From: Chitinophagaceae bacterium
GTDB lineage: Bacteria; Bacteroidota; Bacteroidia; Chitinophagales; Chitinophagaceae
Direction: 5' to 3'
Length of the DNA: 64,000 bases
NCBI GenBank assembly: GCA_016787085.1
Contig: JAEUVJ010000008.1
Location: 62,001 to 126,000 of the forward strand
The position numbers and the translations under genes were made by a program. Shown piece by piece: positions 42,955 through 51,752 of this stretch (positions are counted from its first letter, which is position 1; every line of letters begins with the position of its first letter). Below the pieces are notes generated by a model. That model worked only from the letters and a program-made list of their open reading frames with translations, did no database searches and had not been told where the DNA came from.

Positions 42955-44441
42955 TTCTTGTTTATTGTTTTTTGCCAGCCTGCATAACCTTTATTTACTT
43001 TTGACTGATCCGGCCGGGGCAAATGCCTTTTTTTATCTGAATTTAACCTCTTCAGGGCTTCTATACTCGCATAAAGCCCTGTTTGCAAACCTGCGAGATA
43101 AGCTGCTCCTAATGCAGATACATCCGGCATGCCAATAGTTGCAACGGCTTTACCCAGCAGATCAGCAAGGAACCGGATGACGAATTGATTAGTGCTTATG
43201 CCTCCATCTGCCATCAATTCTTTTAAGGAAAGCTTTGCGTCTTTCTCCATAGCTGTCACTACATCCATCACCTGGTATGGAATGGACTCCAGCGCAGCAC
43301 GAACAATATGATTCTTGTTTGTACCGAAACTTATTCCTGATATCTCCGCACGTCTTTCCATCTGCCAATGCGGAGAACCCAGCCCGCTGAATGCCGGAAC
43401 AAGATAAACGCCTCCATTATCTTCTACGGCAGCAGCCATTGCTTCGGTTTCATGACTTTCTTTAAAAAGACTTAATTCATTCTTCAGCCATTCAATCGTA
43501 GCGCCACAGGAAACGATCACTCCTTCCAGGGCATAATCAATACGTCCCCCGATACTCCAGCAGATCGTTGTGACCATACCGTTGGCTGACTGAACCGGTT
43601 TATCCCCGATATTCATCAATATGCTGCATCCGGTGCCAAGTGTTGCCTTGGCTGTGCCTTCTTCGGAACAACCTTCCCCGAAAGCAGCGGCATGCGAATC
43701 GCCGATCATGGCCGTAACAGGAACAGGCGCCGGCAGGAGACCACCCAGTGATGTCTCCCCGAACAAAGCAGAAGAAGGTCGCAATACAGGCAAGCGAACA
43801 CCTTCCAATCCATAGGCGCTGATCAGTTCTTCATCCCAATCTAATGTATGCAGGTTGAAGAAAAGCGTACGGGATGCATTGGTATAATCTGTCGCATATT
43901 CTTTGCCGTTCGTCAGTTTATACAACAGCCATGTGTCTATCGTACCGAAAAAAGCATTACCAGCCTGTACTGCTTTTTTTACTGAATCATTATTTTGAAA
44001 AAGCCAAATGAGTTTTGTTGCTGAAAAATAAGGGTCAATTACCAACCCTGTCTTTTCCCGTATCGGATCGGATAAATCTTTTTGCTTAAGCTGTTCGCAC
44101 ACTTCCACCGAACGCTTGCATTGCCATACAACAGCATTGTATAAAGGTTTGCCTTCCTTATCCCATATCACAAACGTTTCTCGCTGGTTGGAGATGCCGA
44201 TGGCCGCTATTTCATTTTCATTAAAGCCTTTTTCGCTGAACTGCTCCAGGCATTTTTTTACAGATACCAGTACATTCCGGTAAATTTCTTCCGGATCCTG
44301 CTCCACAAAACCATTATCCAGGTAATGTGTATGCAAAGGTTCGGACCCTTTTGCCATGGCCTGTCCTTTATCATCAAATAACAATGATTTGGTAGAACTC
44401 GTGCCCTGATCAATAGCCAATATGTACTTTTTCCTGTTCAA
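42951..44441 (-). CDS. FGGY-family carbohydrate kinase (glycerol-kinase-like; possible apulose kinase)
   Basis: A 496-residue cytoplasmic kinase. Domain one starts YILAIDQGTSSTKSLLFD and contains IGISNQRETFVIWD. Domain two contains ATLGTGCSILMNIG and the FGGY signature region GGISTNQFVIRFLADLLG. By sequence it is closest to the glycerol-kinase branch as I recall it. The neighbours are a sugar ABC importer, a split transketolase, a FucI-like isomerase and an apiosidase-type enzyme, so phosphorylation of a ketose such as D-apulose is a better fit than glycerol. This is inference. It follows the permease gene by 11 bases. Confidence 0.8.
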   Translation of the reverse strand: MNRKKYILAIDQGTSSTKSLLFDDKGQAMAKGSEPLHTHYLDNGFVEQDPEEIYRNVLVSVKKCLEQFSEKGFNENEIAAIGISNQRETFVIWDKEGKPLYNAVVWQCKRSVEVCEQLKQKDLSDPIREKTGLVIDPYFSATKLIWLFQNNDSVKKAVQAGNAFFGTIDTWLLYKLTNGKEYATDYTNASRTLFFNLHTLDWDEELISAYGLEGVRLPVLRPSSALFGETSLGGLLPAPVPVTAMIGDSHAAAFGEGCSEEGTAKATLGTGCSILMNIGDKPVQSANGMVTTICWSIGGRIDYALEGVIVSCGATIEWLKNELSLFKESHETEAMAAAVEDNGGVYLVPAFSGLGSPHWQMERRAEISGISFGTNKNHIVRAALESIPYQVMDVVTAMEKDAKLSLKELMADGGISTNQFVIRFLADLLGKAVATIGMPDVSALGAAYLAGLQTGLYASIEALKRLNSDKKRHLPRPDQSKVNKGYAGWQKTINKK

Positions 44442-44452
44442 TATAGAAATCT

Positions 44453-45430
44453 TTACTCCTTTTTATCTCCCGCTTTATCAACGATCACCGCCAGCAGGAT
44501 CACTGCACCTTTCACTACTTGCTGCCAGAAGGGCGAAACGTTGAGCAATACCAGGCCATTGTTCAGCACACCGATGATCACGGCGCCGATCACCGTTCCC
44601 CATACGCTGCCTTTGCCGCCATTAAGCGATGTACCGCCTATGACAACAGCGGCTATTGCATCCAGTTCATAACTGATACCGGCATTAGGCTGTGCCGAAT
44701 CCAAACGGGAAGTGACAATAACTCCTCCCAGCGCAGCCAATGCAGCACCTATGGCATACACTGTCAGCTTTACTTTATTGATACGGATACCTGAAAGCCT
44801 GGCTGCCGTTTCATTTCCACCAATCGCATAAATATATCTTCCCAGTTTTGTTTTGCGGGTGATGAACACGGCGATCAACACGACCACAGCCGCTATCCAA
44901 ACAGGAACAGGAACGCCAAGCAACGAGCCCGTTCCGATATAAGCAAAGTCTTCACCGAGGTTGCTGATAGGATGCCCGCCCGTATATAACATGGTAAGGC
45001 CTCTTGCTATAGTAAGCATGGCCAGCGTAGCTACAAACGGAGGAACACGGAATGAAGTGACCACTATTCCGCTGAACGATCCCAGTAAAGCGCCGATGAT
45101 AACGGCGGCAAGCACCGCACCCAGGATGGTAAACCCGACGAACAGATCGGCCGAAGGAAATGACAAACCATTTTTCAACAATCCCGCCGTGATCGCACCG
45201 CAGAGCGCTAATACTGACCCTACCGAAAGGTCAATACCGCCGGTCAGAACGATCAACGTCATCCCCGTGGCGATACAAACATTAACTGCTACCTGGCGGA
45301 GCACATTCAACCCGTTCGCTGCGGTAAAGAATTTATCGGACAACACCCCAAGTACAATGCATAATATAAACAGAGCGATCACCGACTGAAAACGGCTGAT
45401 ATTTTTCTTATATGAAGCCAAAGCAATCAT
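44453..45430 (-). CDS. Ribose-type ABC importer permease
   Basis: A 325-residue membrane protein of the RbsC-like (BPD_transp_2) family. LTGGIDLSVGSVLALCGAI and GIVVTSFRVPPFVATLAML are highly typical, as is AAVVIGGTSLNGGKGSVWGT at the C-terminal side. It forms the membrane channel for the ATPase at 45438 and the binding protein at 47582. ABC sugar importers of this kind are uncommon in Bacteroidota, which supports a specialised cargo. It is followed by the kinase gene. Confidence 0.93.
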   Translation of the reverse strand: MIALASYKKNISRFQSVIALFILCIVLGVLSDKFFTAANGLNVLRQVAVNVCIATGMTLIVLTGGIDLSVGSVLALCGAITAGLLKNGLSFPSADLFVGFTILGAVLAAVIIGALLGSFSGIVVTSFRVPPFVATLAMLTIARGLTMLYTGGHPISNLGEDFAYIGTGSLLGVPVPVWIAAVVVLIAVFITRKTKLGRYIYAIGGNETAARLSGIRINKVKLTVYAIGAALAALGGVIVTSRLDSAQPNAGISYELDAIAAVVIGGTSLNGGKGSVWGTVIGAVIIGVLNNGLVLLNVSPFWQQVVKGAVILLAVIVDKAGDKKE

Positions 45431-45437
45431 TCTGGTA

Positions 45438-46943
45438 TTAATTTTTATGAATGGCGCATTTTAGTATCTCTGTTTCGGTGGCTTCTTCAATAGGTATGGA
45501 TGCCGTCAGTTCGCCTTCACACATCACAAGCACACGATCCGATACGGCCAGTATCTCCGGCAGTTCGGATGACACCATGATGATGCCCATGCCTCCGGCT
45601 ACCAGTGATTTCATCAATTTATAGATCTCAGCTTTCGCATTGATATCAATACCCCGGGTAGGCTCATCCAGCAATAATATCTTTGGGTGCGTTGCCAGCC
45701 ATTTGGCCAGCACGATCTTTTGCTGGTTACCGCCGCTGAGATTCTTAGCTGCATTAGTAGCTGATGAAGTTTTGATAGCCAGGTTACCGATATACTCAGC
45801 AGCCAATTCTCTCTCCTTCTTTGCATTCAGCATAAAACCCCATCGCTGCAGTTTTTGCAGGATCGCCATACTGATATTGGACCTGATCGTCTGGTTTAGT
45901 ATCAGCCCCTGTAGTTTCCGGTCTTCCGGTACCAATGCAATACCTGCTTCAATGGCTTGTGCCGGTGATTTGATCTTCCTGGTTTTTCCTTCAACAGCAA
46001 TTTCACCTGTGGAATTCTTCGGATGTAAACCAAAAATTGTTTCCATTAACTCTGTCCGGCCAGCTCCCATCAATCCGTACAGCCCTATTATTTCTCCCTG
46101 GTGAAGTGTAAAAGAAATATTATTCAGCAGCTTTGTGATCCTGAATAGCGGGTGTTTCAGGCTGATATTCTTTACAGACAGTAACTCTTCTTTATCCTTG
46201 ACTGTGGACCCGCTTTTTTCGAAACTCAATTTCCTGCCTGTCATTTTCTGGATCAGCTCATCCTGGCTGATATCTTTCATATCACCCGATCCGATACTCA
46301 TACCATCCCGCAATACCACATAGCGGTCAGCCATTGCAAAAAGCTCTTTTAACTTGTGGGATATATAAACAATGGTTTTCCCTTCACCTTTCAACTGACG
46401 GATGATCAAGAACAGGTTCTCCACTTCTTTATCACTGATCGCCGAAGTAGGCTCATCCATGATGATCACCGAAGCATCCGCATACAAAGCCCGGGCTATC
46501 TCGACCAGTTGTTGCTGCCCTACCTTTAGTTCTGTGACCTTTGTATCAGGGCTTACCGAAAGATGCACCCGGGAAAGTAACTCTGTAGCTTTTCGCCTCA
46601 TTGCTTTCTGATCCAGTATTCCCAGATTATTGGTGATCTCCCTGCCAAGAAAAATATTTTCAGCAACGGATAAATAAGGGACGAGATTCAGTTCCTGGTG
46701 AATGATAGCGATACCTGCTGCCTCCGCATCTCTTGTACCCGAAAAGCGAACAGACCGTCCATTATAAAGAATCTCACCCTCATACTGCGTATGTACGCCG
46801 GAGAATATCTTCATCAGCGTGGATTTACCCGCACCATTCTCCCCAATGATGGCATTGACCTTACCGGGATGCAATTCCAGGCTGACGTCGCTCAATGCAA
46901 TAACGCCGGAAAATTTTTTCGATATGTTCTTTGCTACCAGCAT
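45438..46943 (-). CDS. Ribose-type sugar ABC importer ATPase (two nucleotide-binding domains)
   Basis: A 501-residue tandem ATPase as in RbsA/MglA. In the first half, Walker A is GENGAGKSTLMKI, with Walker B VIIMDEPTSA. The second half has the degenerate Walker A GLMGAGRTELMETI, signature LSGGNQQKIVLAKWL and Walker B ILLLDEPTRGIDI. It energises import through the permease at 44453. Its start overlaps the DUF2291 stop by one base (position 46943), so the genes are translated together. Confidence 0.94.
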   Translation of the reverse strand: MLVAKNISKKFSGVIALSDVSLELHPGKVNAIIGENGAGKSTLMKIFSGVHTQYEGEILYNGRSVRFSGTRDAEAAGIAIIHQELNLVPYLSVAENIFLGREITNNLGILDQKAMRRKATELLSRVHLSVSPDTKVTELKVGQQQLVEIARALYADASVIIMDEPTSAISDKEVENLFLIIRQLKGEGKTIVYISHKLKELFAMADRYVVLRDGMSIGSGDMKDISQDELIQKMTGRKLSFEKSGSTVKDKEELLSVKNISLKHPLFRITKLLNNISFTLHQGEIIGLYGLMGAGRTELMETIFGLHPKNSTGEIAVEGKTRKIKSPAQAIEAGIALVPEDRKLQGLILNQTIRSNISMAILQKLQRWGFMLNAKKERELAAEYIGNLAIKTSSATNAAKNLSGGNQQKIVLAKWLATHPKILLLDEPTRGIDINAKAEIYKLMKSLVAGGMGIIMVSSELPEILAVSDRVLVMCEGELTASIPIEEATETEILKCAIHKN

Positions 46944-47572
46944 TACTTAATGATCCTGAGGCTGACCGGGATCAATTCAAGATTATTGAAATAAAGATGT
47001 TCTTTATTGAACTCCGCTGCCGCCGTTATCTCTATCTTATCCCCTTGTTTTACTTCCTTTTTAAAAGACGGAAGTACCGCCGTTCTTACTATCCTATTCA
47101 ATTCCTCAGAAATAGCATTAAGATCGGTCGTATTGGTAAAGTCCTTTATGTCCACCAGACCTGATGCATCACGAATGGCGTTACCATAGATAAATTCGGT
47201 AGCCAGTCTCACTATCATCAATGAATCTGCATGAGCAATCTGCAAAATGATCTCATCCTCATTGATCATCGCCACTGTTGCTTCAGCCTTAACCAAACTA
47301 TACCGGTAGTTACCAATACCCAGGACATGGGAATGTTTGGCAAAAGCATTTTCCGGGCTGGCTTCAAGAGCATGGATAAGATCTGTCAGTGCAATGGCGC
47401 TATCTGATTTGCCCGGTAACTGCTCATCCCATATCTTTTTGGAAAAAGCAGGCGCATCAAATTTTTCCCCGGTCGCCTTCCGATACTCACTCAGTTTCCT
47501 GAAATAAACAGATTGATAGCCCACTAACCCGACCACGAGCAACAGCAAAAGGTATTTGACAACTTTTTTCAT
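46943..47572 (-). CDS. DUF2291 family exported/membrane-anchored protein
   Basis: A 209-residue protein with one N-terminal membrane segment (VVKYLLLLLVVGLVGYQSVYF) and a periplasmic body including LIHALEASPENAF and EFIYGNAIRDASGLVDIKDF, typical of DUF2291. The family regularly accompanies ribose-type sugar ABC importers, and its function is not known. Here it lies between the binding protein and the ATPase genes, suggesting a role in transporter assembly or cargo hand-over. Confidence 0.85.
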   Translation of the reverse strand: MKKVVKYLLLLLVVGLVGYQSVYFRKLSEYRKATGEKFDAPAFSKKIWDEQLPGKSDSAIALTDLIHALEASPENAFAKHSHVLGIGNYRYSLVKAEATVAMINEDEIILQIAHADSLMIVRLATEFIYGNAIRDASGLVDIKDFTNTTDLNAISEELNRIVRTAVLPSFKKEVKQGDKIEITAAAEFNKEHLYFNNLELIPVSLRIIK

Positions 47573-47581
47573 CCGTTTGAC

Positions 47582-48517
47582 CTATTTTTTTCCGTAAGCA
47601 ACATAGTCATTAATATTTCCGGCAGTCACCAGTTCTACCGCTACGGGTATCTTTTGAGGAAAATCTCTCTTGCCTTTAATATATTCATCCGCAAATTGCG
47701 CCGCAGTTTCTGCCATCACTTTAGGAAACTGCATACCGGTTGCTGCCACTTTATTTTCACTGATGGCTGTAATCATATCTTCGGCTCCGTCGAAACCAAA
47801 TACTTTTACTTTATCCGCCTTGCCTGCCGACACCAGCGCCTGGAATGCACCCATGGCCATTGCATCATTACCACAGAAAACGCCATCAATATCCGGGTGC
47901 GCCTGCAAAATAGTTTCCATGACCTCCATGGCTTTATTACGATCGAAATCGGCACTCTGCTGCGACACCATTTTTAACCCGCTGTAATGATCTGTTACGC
48001 TATGAAATCCTTTTGACCTGGCCCATGTATTATTATCGCCTACCAAGCCAAGCAATTCAACATAGTTTCCTTTTTTATTCAATTGCCTGACAAAATATTT
48101 CCCGATAGAAACAGCGCCGGAATAACTGTCCGATAGTATCTGGGAAGTAGCCCCGTCAACAGAATTGATCTCCCTGTCCATGCAAAAGACAGGAATACCC
48201 GCAGATTTTGCCTTTAGAACATTGGCTACCGATCCATTCGCATCAGTAGGATTAAAAAGTATGGCTTCAAAACCTGCGACCACAATATTTTCAAAATGGT
48301 CGCTTTCTAATGCGGTATTATTCTGTGAATCGAAGATGCGGGCATCGTATCCCAGTGTTTTTGCTTTGGCCGCAGCCGTTTCGGCCAGAAAAACAAACCA
48401 CGGATTGTTAAGTGTGGATACAACAACGGCTATTTTTTTTGAGCCTTCTTTGGTCCTGTCCTTACATTGGACGAACAACAATACACAAAGCAATGGCAGC
48501 AACAATCGTTTTATCAT
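47582..48517 (-). CDS. Sugar-binding lipoprotein of the ribose-type ABC importer
   Basis: A 311-residue substrate-binding protein of the periplasmic-binding-protein type I (Peripla_BP_4) family, carrying a lipobox (LLFVQC). Family markers are [36 protein letters not shown] and [21 protein letters not shown]. It should deliver a free pentose or similar sugar to the RbsC-like permease. Context with a GH140-type apiosidase and a split transketolase suggests D-apiose. The ligand cannot be read from the sequence. Confidence 0.9.
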   Translation of the reverse strand: MIKRLLLPLLCVLLFVQCKDRTKEGSKKIAVVVSTLNNPWFVFLAETAAAKAKTLGYDARIFDSQNNTALESDHFENIVVAGFEAILFNPTDANGSVANVLKAKSAGIPVFCMDREINSVDGATSQILSDSYSGAVSIGKYFVRQLNKKGNYVELLGLVGDNNTWARSKGFHSVTDHYSGLKMVSQQSADFDRNKAMEVMETILQAHPDIDGVFCGNDAMAMGAFQALVSAGKADKVKVFGFDGAEDMITAISENKVAATGMQFPKVMAETAAQFADEYIKGKRDFPQKIPVAVELVTAGNINDYVAYGKK

Positions 48518-48519
48518 CG

Positions 48520-49482
48520 CTATTTTTTTAATAATGATACAGCCCTGGCGGCAATACCCTTTTCACTGATATCATAATGATTGAATATATCCTGTTGCGA
48601 ACCGGTAACCGTATATTCGTCAGGAATACCGATAATGGCAAAAGGTTTCATTATTCCCTGCTGAAGCAGGTATGAAGCACAGGCCTCACCCAGTCCGCCG
48701 CATACACTGTGCTCTTCCACCGTTATCACAGCCCTGCATTTTTCAGCTAGTTTTTTCACCAGTGCTGTATCTAATGGTTTGATCGTATGCATACTCACAA
48801 CTGCAGTGCTAATGTTTTGTTCACTTAGCTTATTAGCTGCAAGCAATGCAGGGTAAACCGTTTCACCCGTGGCTATAATGGCCACATCATCTCCTTCCCT
48901 TATGACACGTCCTTTGCCAAATGCAAAGCTGTCGTCATTGGCCTCATTCAGCAAAGGCATGGGCTTTTTCCCGAACCGCATATAAACAGGGTGAGGAGTT
49001 TGTGAGGCCAGCTCGACCGCCTTTTCCGTTTCGTAATTATCGGCAGGCGCTACGATGATGATGTTATTGATCGCCCTGAGTACGGCAAAATCATGAAGAC
49101 TGTGATGCGTAGAACCAAGCGCCCCATAGCTGACACCGGCGCTGATGCCGATCACCTTTACAGGGTTATCGCTATACGCTACATCGTTCTTAATTTGTTC
49201 CAATGCCCTTGCTGTTAAGAAACAGGCGGGTGATACGGCAAATACTTTCTTCCCGCAGGAAGCAAGCCCTGCTGCCACACCTACCAGGTTCTGCTCTGCA
49301 ATACCCACCTCTACTATTTGTTTCGGAAATTTTTTGCCGAAGGGAACCAGTTTACCCGACCCTCTTGAATCACTGGTCACGGCAATGATATCCTTATCAT
49401 TTTCCGCCAGCCGTTGCATGGTCTCAGAAAAAACATCCTGGTTAGGCTTGTACCCGATATTTGCTGTAATTATTTCCGCCAT
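48520..49482 (-). CDS. Split transketolase, C-terminal subunit (AptB-like)
   Basis: A 320-residue subunit with the pyrimidine-binding and C-terminal domains of transketolase: [22 protein letters not shown] (catalytic Glu), [16 protein letters not shown] and the C-terminal [13 protein letters not shown]. It works only as a pair with the N-terminal subunit encoded at 49482-50306, with which it shares one base. Split transketolases act in several pathways. In D-apiose catabolism they transfer a two-carbon unit from apulose 4-phosphate, which fits the neighbours here. Confidence 0.88.
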   Translation of the reverse strand: MAEIITANIGYKPNQDVFSETMQRLAENDKDIIAVTSDSRGSGKLVPFGKKFPKQIVEVGIAEQNLVGVAAGLASCGKKVFAVSPACFLTARALEQIKNDVAYSDNPVKVIGISAGVSYGALGSTHHSLHDFAVLRAINNIIIVAPADNYETEKAVELASQTPHPVYMRFGKKPMPLLNEANDDSFAFGKGRVIREGDDVAIIATGETVYPALLAANKLSEQNISTAVVSMHTIKPLDTALVKKLAEKCRAVITVEEHSVCGGLGEACASYLLQQGIMKPFAIIGIPDEYTVTGSQQDIFNHYDISEKGIAARAVSLLKK

Positions 49483-50306
49483 TATATTACCGTTAATGCA
49501 TGATCCAATTCTTCGATTGCCTTTTCATATTGCTCTTTACCGGGCACACCATGGTGCCACTTCACATCATTCTCCATAAAGCTTACTCCCTTGCCTTTTA
49601 CAGTATGGGCGATCACTAATGAAGGCTTTCCTTTCTCGAACGGTAAACTGTCAAACAGTTTTTTCAGTTCGCCGGGATCGTTACCGTCCACTTCCTTTAC
49701 CGCCCAGCCAAAACTCTCAAACTTCTTATCCAAAGGGTCCGTATTGCAGACATCCGCGGTAGCCCCGGTGATCTGCAGGGTATTCTTATCTATTATCGCA
49801 CAAAGATTATCAAGCTGATAATGTGCGGCTGTCAATGCGGCTTCCCAGTTGGAACCTTCAGGTAATTCGCCATCACCCAATAATGTGAAGACACGATAAG
49901 CTCTTCCGTCTAATTTTGCAGCCAGCGCTGTTCCTGCAGCGATCGGCAAACCATGACCCAATGCACCGGTGTTCTGCTCAATACCGTTCACCTTACGGGT
50001 AGGATGCCCGATATAGTGTGATTTATATTGACAAAGTGTCTCCAGGTCTTTTTCCGGGAAAAAACCTTTATCGGCCAATACCACGTATAAGGCTTCCACG
50101 CTATGTCCCTTGCTTTGAATATACCTGTCGCGGTCAGGTGATGAAAAATTCTGCGGTGATACATTCATCGTATCGTTATACAATACATTCAGTATATCCA
50201 CGCAGGACAAACTGCCGCCCGTATGGCCTGCTTTTGCCTGCAGGATGTATTTCAATACATTTTTGCGGTATTGAATGGATCTTTGTTTAAGCTCCTTTAT
50301 TGTCAT
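49482..50306 (-). CDS. Split transketolase, N-terminal thiamine diphosphate-binding subunit (AptA-like)
   Basis: A 274-residue subunit with the transketolase N-terminal fold: QAKAGHTGGSLSCVDILNVLY, SKGHSVEALY, GSLGHGLP-type GALGHGLPIAAG and the thiamine diphosphate motif LLGDGELPEGSNWEA, followed by KNTLQITG. It pairs with the downstream subunit. The distance to the isomerase gene upstream is 20 bases, consistent with one operon. The pathway assignment to apulose 4-phosphate cleavage is inferred from context. Confidence 0.88.
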   Translation of the reverse strand: MTIKELKQRSIQYRKNVLKYILQAKAGHTGGSLSCVDILNVLYNDTMNVSPQNFSSPDRDRYIQSKGHSVEALYVVLADKGFFPEKDLETLCQYKSHYIGHPTRKVNGIEQNTGALGHGLPIAAGTALAAKLDGRAYRVFTLLGDGELPEGSNWEAALTAAHYQLDNLCAIIDKNTLQITGATADVCNTDPLDKKFESFGWAVKEVDGNDPGELKKLFDSLPFEKGKPSLVIAHTVKGKGVSFMENDVKWHHGVPGKEQYEKAIEELDHALTVI

Positions 50307-50326
50307 TGTTCTTAGACTTCTATATT

Positions 50327-51742
50327 TTAATTATGCAGGTACGTATCCCAGCCTAAATAATTTTCAAATGCTTCTTTCAGTATGCCTGCTGTTTTACTGG
50401 CATTCATCACAACGTGATGCTCAAAACCATTACGGCATACATAATTCATCAGCCCCTGCAGGTTACCGATCTGCGCTACGGCCCGGTTGCCAAATGTATT
50501 CAGTGCATCATTCGTTAATTCTCCTTCGCCAACATAGGCTTTGATCACGCCTTTGCAATCATCCGTACTGATGCGGCCATACGTCAGCGGCATGGCCAGC
50601 GTACGTCCATCCAGCGCACCATACGTATTCTCTGTACCTACACTGGTACCCAGAATAGGCGCTGTACTGATGGTGATATCCGGCAGGAATGATTTGGCCC
50701 AGTTACCACAATGAAACAACACGCATTTGGTATCATCGTCTGCATAATTATTATTCCAGTCCACCAGCGCAGAAGGGGAACCGCTTGCCAGTTGCATAGC
50801 ATACATGCTCAATGTGCCGGTTACATCTACTTCACAGGCGCTGGGCAGCATGTTCTCACTCATCATGCTCATGCTGGTACATACATTACAGCCATAATTC
50901 TTCTGAATGGAGGTCCAGCACTGAATGGCAGTAGCGTCTAACGCATTCTCCTTCATAAAATCCGCCAAGACTACATCCAGCTTAGCTATCTGTACTAATT
51001 TATCGGGCGGTGTTGATCCGGTGCTGGTATAAGCGTGTATCTTCTCCAGCTTTTCTTTTACCGATCTGTCATCAGCTGTTAACTTATTGGCATTGCCCAA
51101 TATCTCTGACAGATCAACTGTCGTTACAGAAATACCGTTGCGCTGCAATAATTTTTCGCTGTAGCGAACGGTATTGAAAGCGGTGGGTCTTGCACCTACC
51201 GCACCGATACGGACCTTACGCAAGCCATTCACCACGCGGCAAGTGGCAGTAAAATTCTTCAGATCATTGACAAACGATTCGTCCCTGGGGCTTACCACAT
51301 GTTTGGTAGTCAGCGAATATTTTATTCCATACTGGTATAGATTGTTACACACTGATATTTTACCGCACCAGGCATCTCTACGGTTCACCACATCCATCTT
51401 TCCCAGGTCGTCCGGGTAACCCTGTACCAGCACGGGTACATTTAATCCTGACAACTTGATCGTCTCTGCCACACCTTTCTCATCTCCAAAATTGGGCAAC
51501 ACGACCAGGATACCATCAATGGTGTCGGCATGCTGCTTAAACAAGGTGGCGCATTTTTGCGCTTCTGCGAAAGTCTCCACGCCTCCGAGTTTGGAATCAG
51601 CATCACTCAGCAATACCGGTGTGATGTTCATTTTTTTGAACAGGTCCAGTATTTCTGTCCTGGCCTCTGCTACTAATTTGTCAGGAAAAAAATCCCTGTT
51701 CCCGATGATGATTCCTATTGTACTTTTCCGCTGAACTCCCAT
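50327..51742 (-). CDS. L-fucose/L-arabinose isomerase-family protein (possible apiose isomerase)
   Basis: A 471-residue soluble isomerase-family protein. The N-terminal Rossmann-like domain begins IGIIIGNRDFFPDKLV. The centre carries IGAVGARPTAFNTVRYSEKLL and AIQCWTSIQKNYGCNVCTSM, and CEVDVTGTLSMYAM holds candidate metal ligands (Glu and Asp). The COG2407-type family converts aldoses to ketoses. As the first cytoplasmic gene of a module ending in a kinase and split transketolase, it is the natural candidate for making the ketose (D-apiose to D-apulose in the proposed pathway). Confidence 0.82.
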   Translation of the reverse strand: MGVQRKSTIGIIIGNRDFFPDKLVAEARTEILDLFKKMNITPVLLSDADSKLGGVETFAEAQKCATLFKQHADTIDGILVVLPNFGDEKGVAETIKLSGLNVPVLVQGYPDDLGKMDVVNRRDAWCGKISVCNNLYQYGIKYSLTTKHVVSPRDESFVNDLKNFTATCRVVNGLRKVRIGAVGARPTAFNTVRYSEKLLQRNGISVTTVDLSEILGNANKLTADDRSVKEKLEKIHAYTSTGSTPPDKLVQIAKLDVVLADFMKENALDATAIQCWTSIQKNYGCNVCTSMSMMSENMLPSACEVDVTGTLSMYAMQLASGSPSALVDWNNNYADDDTKCVLFHCGNWAKSFLPDITISTAPILGTSVGTENTYGALDGRTLAMPLTYGRISTDDCKGVIKAYVGEGELTNDALNTFGNRAVAQIGNLQGLMNYVCRNGFEHHVVMNASKTAGILKEAFENYLGWDTYLHN

Positions 51743-51752
51743 AATGTGATAG

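Noticed and set aside
42951..44441. Glycerol kinase (glpK)
   Set aside because: The sequence is close to that branch, but there is no glycerol facilitator or glycerol-3-phosphate dehydrogenase, and the operon is for a sugar imported by an ABC system. Kept as FGGY kinase.
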